A DNA stretch of 64,000 bases from Strongylocentrotus purpuratus (taxonomy: Eukaryota > Echinodermata > Echinoidea > Camarodonta > Strongylocentrotidae), in NCBI RefSeq assembly GCF_000002235.5, contig NW_022145594.1, positions 17,114,501 through 17,178,500 on the forward strand, in the 5' to 3' direction. Positions 48,420 through 60,056 of this stretch are shown in pieces. Position numbers and translations under genes: made by a program. The notes under the pieces are model-generated. The model did no database searches. It saw only the letters and a program-made list of their open reading frames with translations, and was not told the DNA's origin. Position 1 is the stretch's first letter. The number at the start of each line of letters is the position of its first letter.

Positions 48420-48592
48420 TGTCTGTGTGTCTTTCTTTTGTGTGTATTTCTTGGGTGTTTATTTCTTGCTTGTGTATTTCTTGTGTGTGTATTTCTTGTG
48501 TGTGAATATTATTTGTGTATTTCTTGTTTGTGTTTATTTCTTGTGTGTTTATTTCTTGTGTGTGTATTTCTTGTGTGTGTCTTTAATACACA
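48420..48592 (+). repeat. 16-17-bp minisatellite
   Basis: Repeats of GTGTATTTCTTGTGTG with variants. Cys/Leu/Val-rich open frames (48375-48659) arise from the repeat. Confidence 0.85.
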
Positions 48593-48595
48593 TAA

Positions 48596-49310
48596 ATACA
48601 ATGCAAGTTTGGAGACACTATTGAAAAAACAAAGAGCAGGTCACAAGATTGATATCTGATATTTTGGAGTGTACTGCCAGCTGAGGATGTCTTGTATGCA
48701 CGTAGAAGTTTCAAGAAAGTCACTTTCTAATTCTGCACATAAAACATTTCTACATGTACATGTACATGTAGGCCCTGTACTGCTGCACACACAGAAGAGT
48801 ATGGGTGGGACTACACCCCTGAAAATGTTGTACTTGAAGTATAAAGTTGAACATGGTGTCCATGTATATAAAAGGGCATGTATCTGTATGTACATGTGCA
48901 GTATATTACCGATTGTAAACACCATTTGATGTGTATTTTGCATATCACACAGGAAGGCACAAAAAAGTTTTGTTCTGCATCCAGTACACCAACAAATATC
49001 ATTCAATAATTGGTTGATTGTCTACGAAGGGCTAATTAATCAAGCCCCTAGTTGTATTGTAGAACATTTAAAACTCAAGTTTAAAAAAAAACATACTCAC
49101 AACCTTCACAGCTCCCAAGACACTATCCCATCACAAACCCCATCCCATAAAACAAACATATTGGGAAAGAGAGCAGTTGCATGCCCAGGTCTTTGTCAAA
49201 GTCTCACTGACCAATTTGTCTATAAATTTTGTTGCTTCTATCCTATCCAAACTAACTTGATATCAAGGCGTATTTCCCTTATAAATAAATAAAATAAAAT
49301 AAAATAAACA
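48596..49310 (+). mobile_element. Second non-LTR retrotransposon C-terminal remnant with A-rich tail
   Basis: LLKKQRAGHKID at about 48620-48655 resembles the LxxxQxRAxRxI segment. VYEGLINQAPSCIVEHL at 49020-49070 resembles the VYKxLNxLAPxYL segment of CR1/RTE-like ORF2, and ILGKRAVACPGLCQSL follows where GxRxFSxxxPxLWNxLP is expected. The end is an AAATAAATAAAATAAAATAA tail at 49283-49307. Heavily decayed. Confidence 0.55.
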
Positions 49311-50726
49311 ATACACATTTAATACTTGAACCATGCAAGGCCTACATTTTCATCAACCTGCAAAAATAGCCACACAGTGGCACATGGTACTCATTTTGGG
49401 CAATAACGTACATGTAATATTGCACATGTTTATTTTCACTTCCGATGCACTACGTGTACTTGAATAGAGTGTTTTTTACCCGCTGGAAATTGGTGAGGGG
49501 CAATTTACAAGCACAAGCACAGACATCGGGTCATTTGCTCAAGGGGCAAAAACCAATATCGCATCCAATACTAGCATGCATCAAACTTGTAGAGGACATG
49601 CCTTTCACCGAAGGCTACAAGTTCATTGAAATGGGGCGCATGTCATGAGTAATAGAGGTCCAATTTATACTCTGTATCAATCCATGTATGACATGCAATG
49701 TAAATGTACATGTACATACATGTATAACACAAATTATTTTAAAAACATCACTATGGACTTCCATTACTGAGAATGTAACACAAGTAATAAAAGGGTTATG
49801 CAATACGTTTATCTAATAGTCTTTTCTTTAAAAAGATGAAGATGAAAAGAGATCTCTATCAGAACACAAACATTTATTTTTGGTTTGAACCTTTTGTTTC
49901 ATTTCTTTGTTTGTTTTGCCATTTCCACTGTTTTGCTTTATTGTCTGTTATTTTCATAATTTTTGACATTTTCAAATGCTCAATTCAACATCTTTTTTGT
50001 TTATAATTTGAAACTATTCAACAATAGTTTTAACCAATTTGAGAAAAACAGTGTACTGTACAAAAATATGGGTACCGGTATATGAGACTACAAACACATA
50101 GGGTATCAACATTTTGGTATAACGGTAAACATTTTACATTCACATTTGGAATACAAGGGCATTACAGATATTCTTCTGACATTCACACTGCAATAATCTT
50201 CCACGTACAGTAGTTATAAAATAAGGAATGTGAATGCTCCAACATGTGTATTTTCACTACTACCAGAACTCAGCATTCTCTTTAAGAACAACATCAAGTA
50301 TGCACAAGTACACAAGTGAGAATGAGCTGTTAGGGGGCCCCTGCACAACTTGCGTTGGCATTCATTAGCATCGCAGGAAGGCAAGAAAATTACTCAAATA
50401 TTACTTGCATGGCAGGCATACCCAGGCAACAAATTATTGAAATGTCAAAGGCAGTGCTGACATGTGTTAGGCATTCATTTAAAACGTTTTTTCACCACTG
50501 TCTTTTCTTCGTGTCTCCAGCTCCCTTCCCAGCGGCGTTCATCGCTCCTACTGCGTCAGCGATGGAATACATGAATTACAGCATTAATCTAATTCTCAAT
50601 CCATTCCATTCTCTTGTTGTTCTTTCACTCAGAAGACCAAGTCTATCTCCCTACGCACGGTACTCCCATGACTATACAACTACCTCCCTTTACATTCACA
50701 TTATTTCTCTACTTCTCTACTCTCTG
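49311..50726. other. No gene recognised; one MITE relic
   Basis: Between about 50045 and 50290 a relic of the GTTGAGTTCTGG MITE family is visible (GGGTACCGGTATATGAGACT, ending ACCAGAACTCAGCATTCTCT then TTAA). A more unique segment lies at 50330-50560. Confidence 0.5.
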
Positions 50727-51244
50727 ATACCCTTTTCTAACTGCACTCTATCGGAGTCACACCGATGAAAATACCGATTGAATTTTCCTTATGTAAACAA
50801 AGGTGAAACCGCATTTTTCCCCCTGTTGCTTTCTAACTGCCGGTGAAATTCACTCGCTGTGGCGAGCCCTTGCCGGAAGCGAAGAATTATTGCGTAATGA
50901 TTAAGCCCGCGCTCCATCTAGCTAGCATGCAGCAGGTTCAACCATAAGTCAACAAACACAGCTGGTTACGATAAAGCGCGCGTATACTGCGACCTTTGAC
51001 CATTTTAATCGCTGTTTTAATCGCCTTTTTCTCCCGAAGATTTTCTAACTGGCTATTTCATCGGTGTCACACCGATAGAATGAGAATTTCTCCTGCTCTT
51101 GAGCAGGAGAATTTAATCGCCTATTTCTCTTCTTTTCATCGGCTATTTAATCGCCTTCTTCTCCTCTGTTGCTTTCTAACTGGCACTTTGATCGGATGCG
51201 TCCGGATGCATCCGATGAAAATCAGTGCAGTTAGAAAAGGGTAT
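50727..51244. mobile_element. Foldback element with ATACCCTTTTCTAACTGCAC ends
   Basis: ATACCCTTTTCTAACTGCAC then T (50727-50747) is exactly inverted at AGTGCAGTTAGAAAAGGGTA then T (51224-51244). Internal text is CpG-bearing, with repeated GGCTATTTCATCGGTGTCAC and TTAATCGCC blocks and a hairpin CTCCTGCTCTTGAGCAGGAG. The right edge is 2 bp from the next TTAA element. Confidence 0.8.
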
Positions 51245-51250
51245 TATTAA

Positions 51251-51632
51251 AGATAAACTTGAGTTCTGGTAAAAAAAGAAAATTAATTCTCACAGAATCT
51301 AACGAAACTTACAATGAATGTTCAAGATTACAAATAAATGTCATGTGCCAAACAATTTTGGAAGAAAATGTATACTGGCTGAGTAATGAGCATAGAAAGA
51401 TAAGGAAATCAGGGTAGTACTGGCCCCGACACCATGTGTGTTGTCCCATATACATCTTTCTGTGTAAGTGATTGTTACTTTACCAAGACTCTGCCAAATT
51501 TATGATGATTTTGATGACTCCAAAACCTTGCATTACACACCATTACTTGCATGCTATATGGTCAATTTTTCTGATCCATTCCACACCTTTTCTTTCACAA
51601 TGCAATCGCATTACCAGAACTCAAGTTTATCT
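51251..51632. mobile_element. TTAA MITE, CTTGAGTTCTGGTAA subfamily
   Basis: TTAA at 51247-51250; the right target has become TTAC. Ends AGATAAACTTGAGTTCTGGT and ACCAGAACTCAAGTTTATCT are perfect inverted repeats. Body partly shared with the other TTAA MITEs (CATATACATCTTTCTGTGTA, CACAATGCAATCGCATTACC). Confidence 0.87.
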
Positions 51633-52479
51633 TTACACATTTTCTCTCACTCCCTTCTACATGTACCTACAGTATTAATAAATGAAAAGTACATCATCAT
51701 CCCTCCCGCTTACACCCCCCACCACCCCCCCCCCCCCCCCTTATCTGACACTCCCTCTCTACTTCCCTATAATACGGTACAGTACATGGAACTCCTCTCT
51801 TTCTCTGTTTATCTCCGATTTACTCTGTCTTTCATATTTCGAAATTCTCTTCATTTCTCCTGTCTTTATCCCTCTATATTCTATTCCTCTCATCAGAAGA
51901 ATATGGGCAAAGAGGAATCCTACATCACCATTTTTTAAATTATAATTTCAATGTGTATTTCTTTCTTCCCTACCTCTCCTCCCCTTTCTATCAATAATCA
52001 TTCTAACCTGTTGGGGGGGGGGGGGGGGGTTGCCAGTGATTTTATTAAACTTTTGACTAGAAAATTCATTTTCCAAAGGGGAATTTAGGGAACTATAAAT
52101 GTATTCACATAGCAACCCCCTCCCCTCCCCCCCCCCCCCAACCAAATAAAAGTACTTTTATCATTAATAACCAATGTAGAAATAGAGGGTTAAGCTTGGG
52201 GGGGGGGCAGGGGATGCCCTAAACCCTGGAATTCTGCTCATCGACCACCCCCGCCCATTCTAGTAAATCTGGGGCAGTCCAACCGCGTGGTATATCCCCT
52301 TGTACAGTGTACAACAAAAATGAGTATTAGATGTGTCCGGATGAACAATGAGTAATAGATGTGTTCGGATGAACTCATTGATAACTTAATCAGTGCATTA
52401 CGAGAAGAGGATCAACCCCCTTGCCGAGTATGTGTCAGCATTATCTCATTACCAAACAATTACCCCTTAATCACTGGCC

Positions 52480-53045
52480 ATGTGTAGACCAATTCACACT
52501 CCAGTATACACCATGTGCACTGGCCATGTGTAGACCAATTCACACTCCAGTTTGCACCATGTGCACTGGTCATGTGGAGACCAATTCACACTCCAGTAAC
52601 ACCATGTGCACTGGCCATGTGGAGACCAATTCACACTCCAGTATACACCATGTGCACTGGCCATGTGTAGACCAATTCACACTCCAGTATACACCATTTG
52701 CACTGGCCATGTGTAGACCAATTCACACTCCATTATACATGTACATCATGTGCACTGGCCATGTGGAGACCAATTCACACTCCAGTATACACCATTTGCA
52801 CTGGCCATGTGTAGACCAATTCACACTCCATTATACATGTACATCATGTGCACTGGCCATGTGTAGACCAATTCACACTCCAGTTTGCACCATGTGCACT
52901 GGCTATGTGTAGACCAATTCACACTCCAGTATATATGTACACCATGTGCACCAGTCATGTATAGACCGATTCACACTCCAGGTTTACCATGTGCACTGGC
53001 CATGTGTAGACCAATTCACACTGAAGTTTACACAATGTGCATGTA
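52480..53045 (+). repeat. ~46-50-bp minisatellite
   Basis: About twelve units of GGCCATGTGTAGACCAATTC then ACACTCCAGTATACACCATG then TGCACT, with small indels (TACATGTACATC inserts). The open frame across it is repeat-derived. Confidence 0.92.
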
Positions 53046-53470
53046 CAGTTTAATATTCATAGTTTCATACCCCTTGTAAATTTGATGTTTTTTGTGTTTT
53101 TCATAACTCAAGAATGAAAGGTGGACTGGTGGAATTTAGGGCCTTTGCTCCAATACTTTAAGATGTATCATAAAAAAATTATTGTTCACATACTTCAAAA
53201 ATTAGACAAATTTGGTAAGGGTATGAATATGTAGGTTGAAGATGTTTATTTAGGTCCATGTTGTTTTTAAAAGCAACGAATCAACCTTCTATAGCATGCA
53301 AAAAAATTAAGCTAACTTCTGTCCTGATTTTCACAAAACTTTCATACCAGAAAAAGAATTATTACTAATAAACACTTGTCATTCACAAATGTTTGTTCCT
53401 CGACAAATTCTGGTTTACAAATAAATCAGCACAAATGTGGAAGTCAGATAATCGCATAATGTGAACACGG

Positions 53471-53950
53471 TCCCTGTGTGTGATGCAACACGGCTTGCTT
53501 TCAGATATAGAATAATGTGAACATAGCCCCTGTGTGTGATGCAACACGGCTTGCTTTCGGATATAAAATAATGTGAACAGAGCCCCTGTGTGTGATGCAA
53601 CACGGCTTGCTTTCAGATATAGAATAATGTGAACATAGCCCCTGTGTGTGATGCAACAAGGCTTGCTTGCAGATATAGAATAATGTGAACAGAGCCCCTG
53701 TGTGTGATGCAACACGGCTTGCTTTCAGATATAGAACAATGTGAACATAGCCCCTGTGTGTGATGCAACATGGCTTGCTTTCAGATATAGAACAATGTGA
53801 ACAGAGCTCCTGAGTGTGATGCAACACGGCTTGCTTTCAGATATAGAATAATGTGAACATAGCCCCTGTGTGTGATGCAACACGGCTTGCTTTCAGATAT
53901 AGAATAATGTGAACAGAGCTCCTGAGTGTGATGCAACACGGCTTGCTTTC
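53471..53950 (-). repeat. 56-bp minisatellite with a dimeric higher-order period
   Basis: About nine units of TGTGTGATGCAACACGGCTT then GCTTTCAGATATAGAATAAT then GTGAACATAGCCCC. Units alternate largely between AACATAGCCCC and AACAGAGCCCC, so the higher period is about 112 bp. Minus-strand frames are shadows. Confidence 0.92.
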
Positions 53951-54551
53951 TAGGGTACCCTCGCTCGCTCTCTCCGTCTCTGACTCAACAATAGCTCCTT
54001 TCCGGAGATCGTTTCCTCGGCGAGATCGCTCGTGGCGACACCTGCCCACAAAGGTCAAAACCCGACAAGACGCAATAGCGAGCGAGTGTACCCAGCATGC
54101 ACTGCTGCATTATAAACACAGCTCAAAGGTTCTCTCATTGATTTTGGACAGGTTTTTTTTCAATTGCTTGGTGAACATGTATATGAAAATGACAACAGAT
54201 GTCAAGAACATGTACATTGTATGCATTGAATGTACAGTACATGCATGTGAGCCTACTAAATTCTGAATGCTCGCTTTGTACATCAAAATGTAAACAAACA
54301 ATAGAGGCCTTCAAACAAATTTGAATGCTGCACTGAATTTAATTCATCAAGTGGATATGGGCAGAAACTTGCTTTAACCAACTAAAAAACTATTGTAATC
54401 AACTCACACGAAATAAGAAAAGAATCTCTGAAAAAAAAATTATCATGAAATACAGTATTAGGATGTTTCAAGCTTGTACAAGTACATTTACGTGTACAGT
54501 GTACATTATGCTTGCATTCTTTACATATTTCCTCTTTCTCGTACAGTACAT
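53951..54551. other. Short CpG-bearing segment then AT-rich sequence
   Basis: The region 53955-54095 is CpG-rich (CGGAGATCGTTTCCTCGGCG, GAGATCGCTCGTGGCGACAC) compared with its surroundings. No convincing splice-bounded reading frame was found. The remainder is AT-rich with GTACATGTA runs. Confidence 0.4.
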
Positions 54552-55298
54552 GTGGGCATTTCCACGGTAATAGGGTACTTCTGTGTGTGAAAGAATAAAG
54601 CGCTTACAGAAAAATTAAATAAATATCCTGTGGCTTTCTGTGTTTTTATTTTCATTGTTGATGGTATAAAGAAATAAAAAGACAATTCCATGCACTAATA
54701 ATGTCATTTGGTTGTGTTGTCCTCTTTTCTTTAATGATTATTATTAAAAATTCCAAAGTACAATCAGTAATTGTTGAGTGGTGTGATTTTGAGGGTGATG
54801 CAAATAAAAATTCTAAAAAGAAATTGATGTTTCATGTTTTGAAAAGAGATTTTGATGCGGGTGGATTACGGCATTGATCATAGTTACGGCGATTGAGCTT
54901 TAAAGAGAGAGAGTGAGAGAGTTGAAAATTACATTGGCTGAATGAGAGATTCTGTCCACCTGTGTTACGTACGTTCAGAGTGAATTTTCCCACAATTATT
55001 AGTTGTGTCACCCAACAGTTTTATGTGCTTTGCAACTCTTTTGATGAAGGTTGAAATGTAGACCAAGAAAAAAATCGTCAAAATAAACGCAAATAGAGAT
55101 AAAATCTATTCAAAATTTGGAGTGCAATATTCGGTCCAACTCACGAACGTACGTAACAACTAAAAAAACGGACCGTGGCGTCCGCGAATATGACGCATGG
55201 ATAATCCACGTATCAGTCAAGTGAACCAAGGCACTGCAACGTTTGATTGTACTTGCAATCCATGCGCTGACTTCTACAATCGCGGGGCCGTGTAGCTC

Positions 55299-55305
55299 TA
55301 TATAA
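55299..55305 (+). promoter_or_regulatory. TATA box of the transposon-borne gene
   Basis: TATATAA in the context AGCTCTATATAACTTC, about 200 bp upstream of the start codon, inside the only CpG-rich stretch of the area (about 55170-55440). Transcription would be expected near 55330. A short upstream frame (ATG at 55367, 18 codons) lies in the predicted leader. Confidence 0.55.
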
Positions 55306-55501
55306 CTTCTGTCCAGTTTGTGCGTACGTTCACGGTTGCTGGTAGTTAGAACGACACGTACGCACGATGGACAGAAATGCTATTCGGTCTTATTTACGTA
55401 CGTTTTTCCGCGGGGTTTCGTGAGCAGCAGACGACATCCGATCGTAATCATTGGAGTATCAACTCAACATTAGATTAGATCTAGGCTTTGAAAATCGTGG
55501 A

Positions 55502-56637
55502 ATGGTACGTATTTGTTATTCAAAATCTTTTTGAAATACAGTAAAAGATCATGTTTCCGAAAATGAGTCATGTGTAACTTTAGTGGTGTACGATTATATT
55601 TTCCTCTTCTTGTCTAGCTAGTGGTCTGCTAGTGCTAAATTTTAACATGTAGTGATATTATTACATTACAGTCCCATATGTAGCTTTTCATGTATGCAAC
55701 ACTGGTAACTCTCGCCGATCTCGCATTTTCAATAGGTGCAACCGCAACCCAATTTAGCTGCAGATGATACCCAGAATGATGTGATGACCACCAGACCAAC
55801 TGGAGATGATACCCAGAATGATGTGGAGATCACCGCCGACAGACCAGTGGCAGATGTTCACCAAGCAGCCGATGAGTACCAATGTGGAGACTTTGTATTG
55901 ATCAATATATCAGTCGGCAAACGTGGAAAAATTCTGGAATACGTTGGAGAAGTAAGTTTGTATGGTTTCATTTACTTGCAAATTATTTTTATGCTTAGCT
56001 GTGAAATAAATGTAATACGAAAATCATTACAAATTTCTTGTTAAGAGGATTGTTGAGGAATTTATTTAACATTGGAATAACCTGCACAATAAATTATTTT
56101 ACTTTTCAATGGATGACATTTTATACACAAGAATTATTTCATTATTGAGCCTACACTAAATTATACAAAATATTGCATCTACATTACCTGAGTCATATCA
56201 TTGCATTGATACTTTACAATCCTTCTGTTAATCATTTAATGCCTTCATGTTTCAAAACCAGGAAATATCTATCTGTTTGGAGTGAAAATGTGCATGATTA
56301 CTATTAACGTGAGAAAATCTGAACAAGTCAAAAAAGAAAAAAAATACAAATACATTTAAATTTGAATTAGCACAATGGATTTTAAACTCACGATTTTTTT
56401 CATCTTTAATTCTTTTGATTTCAGGTGAAAGATGTTGTGGGAGAAGATCTTGTCATCAAGTACATGGCCAAGTCGGAGTCTCATCCGGGGCTATTTATAT
56501 GGCCAGCACGTGAGGATGTGTCTCAGGAATGTAGAAAACAGATAGTGAAGAAAATGCCTAACCCTGTCCTTCGGGAAGACATCAGCAGCACTAGATTACA
56601 ATTTTTCACCTTTGCAGAACTCTCCCCAGAATCATGA
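55502..56637 (+). CDS. Uncharacterised three-exon gene (about 143 residues)
   Basis: Predicted coding exons are 55502-55504 (ATG only, followed by the donor GTACGT), 55736-55951 (acceptor TTTTCAATAG, donor GAA|GTAAGT) and 56425-56637 (acceptor GATTTCAG, stop TGA). All junctions are phase 0. The N-terminal half is acidic and repetitive, with two DDTQNDV copies. The C-terminal half (from about residue 48) is globular: YQCGDFVLINISVGKRGKIL, EYVGEVKDVVGEDLVIKYM, FIWPAREDVS and FFTFAELSPES. A GDFVxV...YVGxV...FxWPxxxD layout recalls a small, probably SH3/Tudor-like beta module at the ends of uncharacterised invertebrate proteins, many linked to transposons; that is my recollection, not a search result. 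Function unknown. Confidence 0.65.
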
Positions 56638-56939
56638 CTTGCTCCATACAATTTATGAATGTCTTATTACTCATAGATTGGTTAATAATGAATCGAGTCA
56701 TTCCAACTTCTTCAGAGAACTTGTGTAAAGTCCAGCAAACCCGATATCGTCCCAAACCATCGGTTTTAAAATCCTTACAATATTCTCTGACTCTCGTGTA
56801 AGAGGAAAACCTAGAACTGCGTGTATTGATGTTAAAAAGGAGACATGATTAAATGGCTGGATCGTGCTAATTTATTGTTCTCACGTTGTACTTCAGTAAG
56901 GTTTTAATCACCTCAATAGACTTGTGTGTTATGAAAACA

Positions 56940-56945
56940 AATAAA
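56940..56945 (+). other. Possible polyadenylation signal
   Basis: AATAAA about 300 bp after the stop codon of the gene ending at 56637, in AT-rich sequence; the hexamer is also expected by chance here. Confidence 0.4.
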
Positions 56946-58380
56946 ATTCATGGAAAATTGGCACAAAGACACAATTATTTACTGAAAATATTTAATGAAT
57001 GCTCAATTGAATTGATGCATTATAATATGCAAAATAACCCATTGAGTATGCAGTGTCAAATCTTTTTTGAATTTCAGATCTGAATTACATCAAAATGATT
57101 GTTATAAATACATGTATTTGATTTGAACTTACTTGAAATGAATGATCATAATTTTGAGCAAAAATAGAATTAAATAGAGCATTTATGAAAAATGAAGAAA
57201 TATAAAAGGTAAATATCATACACATTGTAGTTAGCAGATAAAAGAACTCTAGAATAAAAGCATACAAATCCTGTATAGACAATTTGTAATTAACGACATG
57301 ATGTTTGTGAAATATCAATGAATAGTGTTTGCCTTTTATTCTATATTGTGTCAACTACTTTCCCAGTCTTGATGGGAATTGATTACAAGCTAATGCTTAC
57401 ATGTAGTGAAATGCATGCTCAATTGTTTAACAGTCTGTTATTATTGGGCTCTGTGTCCGAGACACATTTTGGCTACTGACTATTAAAGACCTAGACTACT
57501 TTTAAATTTGTATATAAGGTTTTGTGAAATTTCAATTTCAATGAAATGATTAGTGTTTGCCTTTTATTCTATATTGTGCCAACTTCTTTCCATGTGACTA
57601 TAGTTACTATCTTATCATTTTTTAAATTTGAATTTGCAATTCAGGTGTTCATAATTGTATAAATTTATATAAATGGTTCATCCATGGACAATTTAAGTTG
57701 TACACTGAAGTTTGTTGCTTGCTTTTGCAGTTGGTCAAAAGATTAATGAGAGGTGAGATAAGATTTCAAAACTATCAATTAATCTATTTTACAGATTTAC
57801 AAACCGTATATCAGTTGGCAAATTCATTGATTTCATTATACTTAATAATTAAAGACCATTCACATTTCACTTATTCTCCACAATTTAAAATGATCAATAC
57901 AATGAAACATTTTAACCTATGCAACGCTTATGAATATATTGATTATGAAATATGTGTCCCAAAACAGAATTCAAACAAACGTTTAGATGCCTGTTCTGTC
58001 CAACCGTTACATACGTTCCCTATTCTTATTAATTGGTTCCAACATGCATCAACAATTATAACTTCTAGATTTTATTTTATCCTGGAATATATGAACATAG
58101 CATCAACATCCAGTACACAGTGACACCAAATTAATAGAGTACGCACCATTAAAACATGTGTGAAAGATTTATTCATTCAATAATACATGATACATTGCAA
58201 ACATTCCTTAAATATTTGTTTTTCTGATTCACAAAAAAAGCTATAAAATTTTTTTTAAAAAGAAGCAAATTCTGAGATGATTGTTAAATTGATGTTTTAT
58301 TGATACTTAACTCACATGAATGAACATTGCATTTATATATTGAGCAAATAATAAATCAGAGGTAATTTAAGTTACAAATT
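56946..58380. other. 3' part of the 4.0-kb element, no further gene confirmed
   Basis: Very AT-rich. An open frame at 57698-58123 has a plausible acceptor near its start (TTGCTTTTGCAG at 57719-57730) but its translation is hydrophobic, low in signature residues and unlike any domain I know. I do not call it. Confidence 0.4.
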
Positions 58381-58802
58381 TCTGTCCAATGTTACATACG
58401 TTCCCCCCAATACATGTCCTACTTTACGACCTCTGCAAAGTTAACATGAAATCACACTTATCTTTTCCCTCATAAATATATAGAATATAGATATTGGACA
58501 AGCAAAGGGAGAAATTTGATTGCTCTAGGGGTGAAAACAATTTTGACCATATTTACATCACAGAAGTACCCACTTAACATGGAAATGCCCACGTACATTA
58601 CGTACAATGTACATGTATGTGCAATGTGCAACGTGCATGTGTAGGCCCAGCTGTAGGCATACAGTAGCATGCTGGAATTTGAAACTGTAAAATATGCCGT
58701 ACCTGTACAACTGTACCCCAAAAAAATGTACATTGCCTTTATTGAATGAAACAGAATTTTGTTCAAATTGTACTAAAGGCTAATTTATGTGCACTTGGCA
58801 AG

Positions 58803-59042
58803 TTAAACTTTCAGATAGAGAGGGAGGAGAGGAGAGAGGGGAGGGGGAGGGGAGGGGAGAGAGGGAGGGGGAGGGGAGGGGAGAGAGAGGGGGAGGGGGG
58901 AGAGAGAGGGGGAGGGGAGAGAGAGGGGGAGGGGAGAGAGAGAGGGAGGAGAGAGGGGAGGGGAGAGAGAGGGGAGAGGAGAGAGGGGAGGGGGGAGAGA
59001 GGGAGATAGAGAGGGAGATAGAGAGGAGAGAGAGAGGGGGGA
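58803..59042. repeat. GA-rich microsatellite
   Basis: (GAGAGGGGGAGG)n-type purine tract. Arg/Glu/Gly and Ser/Pro/Leu open frames over it are low complexity. Confidence 0.95.
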
Positions 59043-60056
59043 TACTGTATAACAAATTCAGGAGTGGGCAGAGGTAGATAGAGAGAATACCGTAGGTGCA
59101 TGACGCTGTTCAACTTGAAGGTGCCTTGGTTTTCTCAGAATCCATGGCTACACCATTACACAGTCTGGAGCAAATTCCAGCTTGTTATTGTACAACCACG
59201 GAGTTGGTGCAACATACATGTACATGTAGCCAGGTGTATGAAACTGACAAAAATGTATGTATTGAATAGTATTCATATTTCATGCATGGTTTGACATCAA
59301 TACTCCCTGTAGTGTGTACTTGTAGGTCCATTGTATCGTGGACCATAAGTTGTGGTTGTACATAATGTAAGGGTAAGAGCTGAACAGATAAAGCAACATT
59401 CAATGCATAATGTGTATTGCGTTTTCCTCCACACATGAATATACTAAAGAAGAACACATGTACCTGTAGACTGATGTACAATGTACATGAACATATACTG
59501 TACATGTTGGACTACACGTAGAACATGTACAGTACGTGTAGGACTTTGTTACAAATCTTAAAAATGTTCATTCTGTTGACGCACAGAGGGTGGTCTGATC
59601 TGGTAATACAGTGTACATGTAGTCAGCAAAATAAAAGATTTGGGACTCATGGTAAACATTAGTTCATGTAGCCCCATACACTTTTTGTAAATGTCCATCA
59701 TTTTTGCAATAAATGTGACCCCAACCATGAGCAGTGCAGAAAGACTTTACTTTGCATTTAGGACTACACTGTACATGTGCTGTACAGTGTACATACGCGT
59801 ACAAACATATACCATACATGTACATGCAGTTAAAGCACATAAAAGAACCATCATACATGTAACTATTCTCTGGTAAACACACTGAACATGTACAGTATAA
59901 ACCTACAAAAATGGGAGGAAAAATTATTTAAAAAAAAAAAAAAGCAAGCGGCCTCAAAAAAAGGAAGCGGGTGGGGACGCTAAACATGAAGAAAAAAAAT
60001 GTAATGGCCTTCTGTACAGGTACATTGGACTGTACAGGTACATGTAAATAAAGATA
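59043..60056. other. AT-rich region with GTACATGTAC runs, no gene
   Basis: Dense CATGTACATGTA-type strings (59216, 59480-59540, 59770-59830) and an A14 run near 59930. No conserved frame. Confidence 0.5.

Larger units (their letters stand above)
54951..58402. repeat. Seven dispersed TCTGTCC-n-TACGTACGTTC motifs
   Basis: Sites are 54951-54976 (+), 55131-55157 (+, second half inverted), 55308-55331 (+), 55353-55375 (-), 55384-55408 (+, diverged), 57995-58017 (+) and 58381-58402 (+). Typical instances are TCTGTCCAGTTTGTGCGTAC then GTTC, and TCTGTCCAATGTTACATACG then TTC. The third and fourth copies face each other as an inverted pair around the presumed start of transcription. All lie within the 4.0-kb element. 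Confidence 0.75.
54552..58592 (+). mobile_element. Candidate 4.0-kb DNA transposon with terminal inverted repeats and one gene
   Basis: Ends are imperfect inverted repeats of about 34 bp: left GTGGGCATTTCCACGGTAAT then AGGGTACTTCTGTG, right (reverse complement) GTGGGCATTTCCATGTTAAG then TGGGTACTTCTGTG. Both are immediately flanked by GTACAT (54546-54551, 58593-58598), a possible 6-bp target duplication. GTACAT is very common in this genome, which weakens that point. Inside are a CpG-rich promoter-like segment, a TATA box, a three-exon gene and seven copies of a TACGTACGTTC motif. No transposase domain is recognised, so it may be non-autonomous or of a type I do not know. Confidence 0.6.

Noticed and set aside
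52421..53079. 163-codon frame and continuation across the 46-bp minisatellite
   Set aside because: Peptide repeat produced by the minisatellite; copies with indels break it.
53383..54058. Minus-strand frames reading CCITHRG-type repeats
   Set aside because: Produced by the 56-bp minisatellite.
57698..58123. 141-codon plus-strand frame within the 4.0-kb element
   Set aside because: The amino-acid composition reflects AT-rich DNA, no domain is recognisable, and only an acceptor, not a matching donor, supports it.
58780..59113. Arg/Glu/Gly-rich and Ser/Pro/Leu-rich frames
   Set aside because: GA-microsatellite translations.
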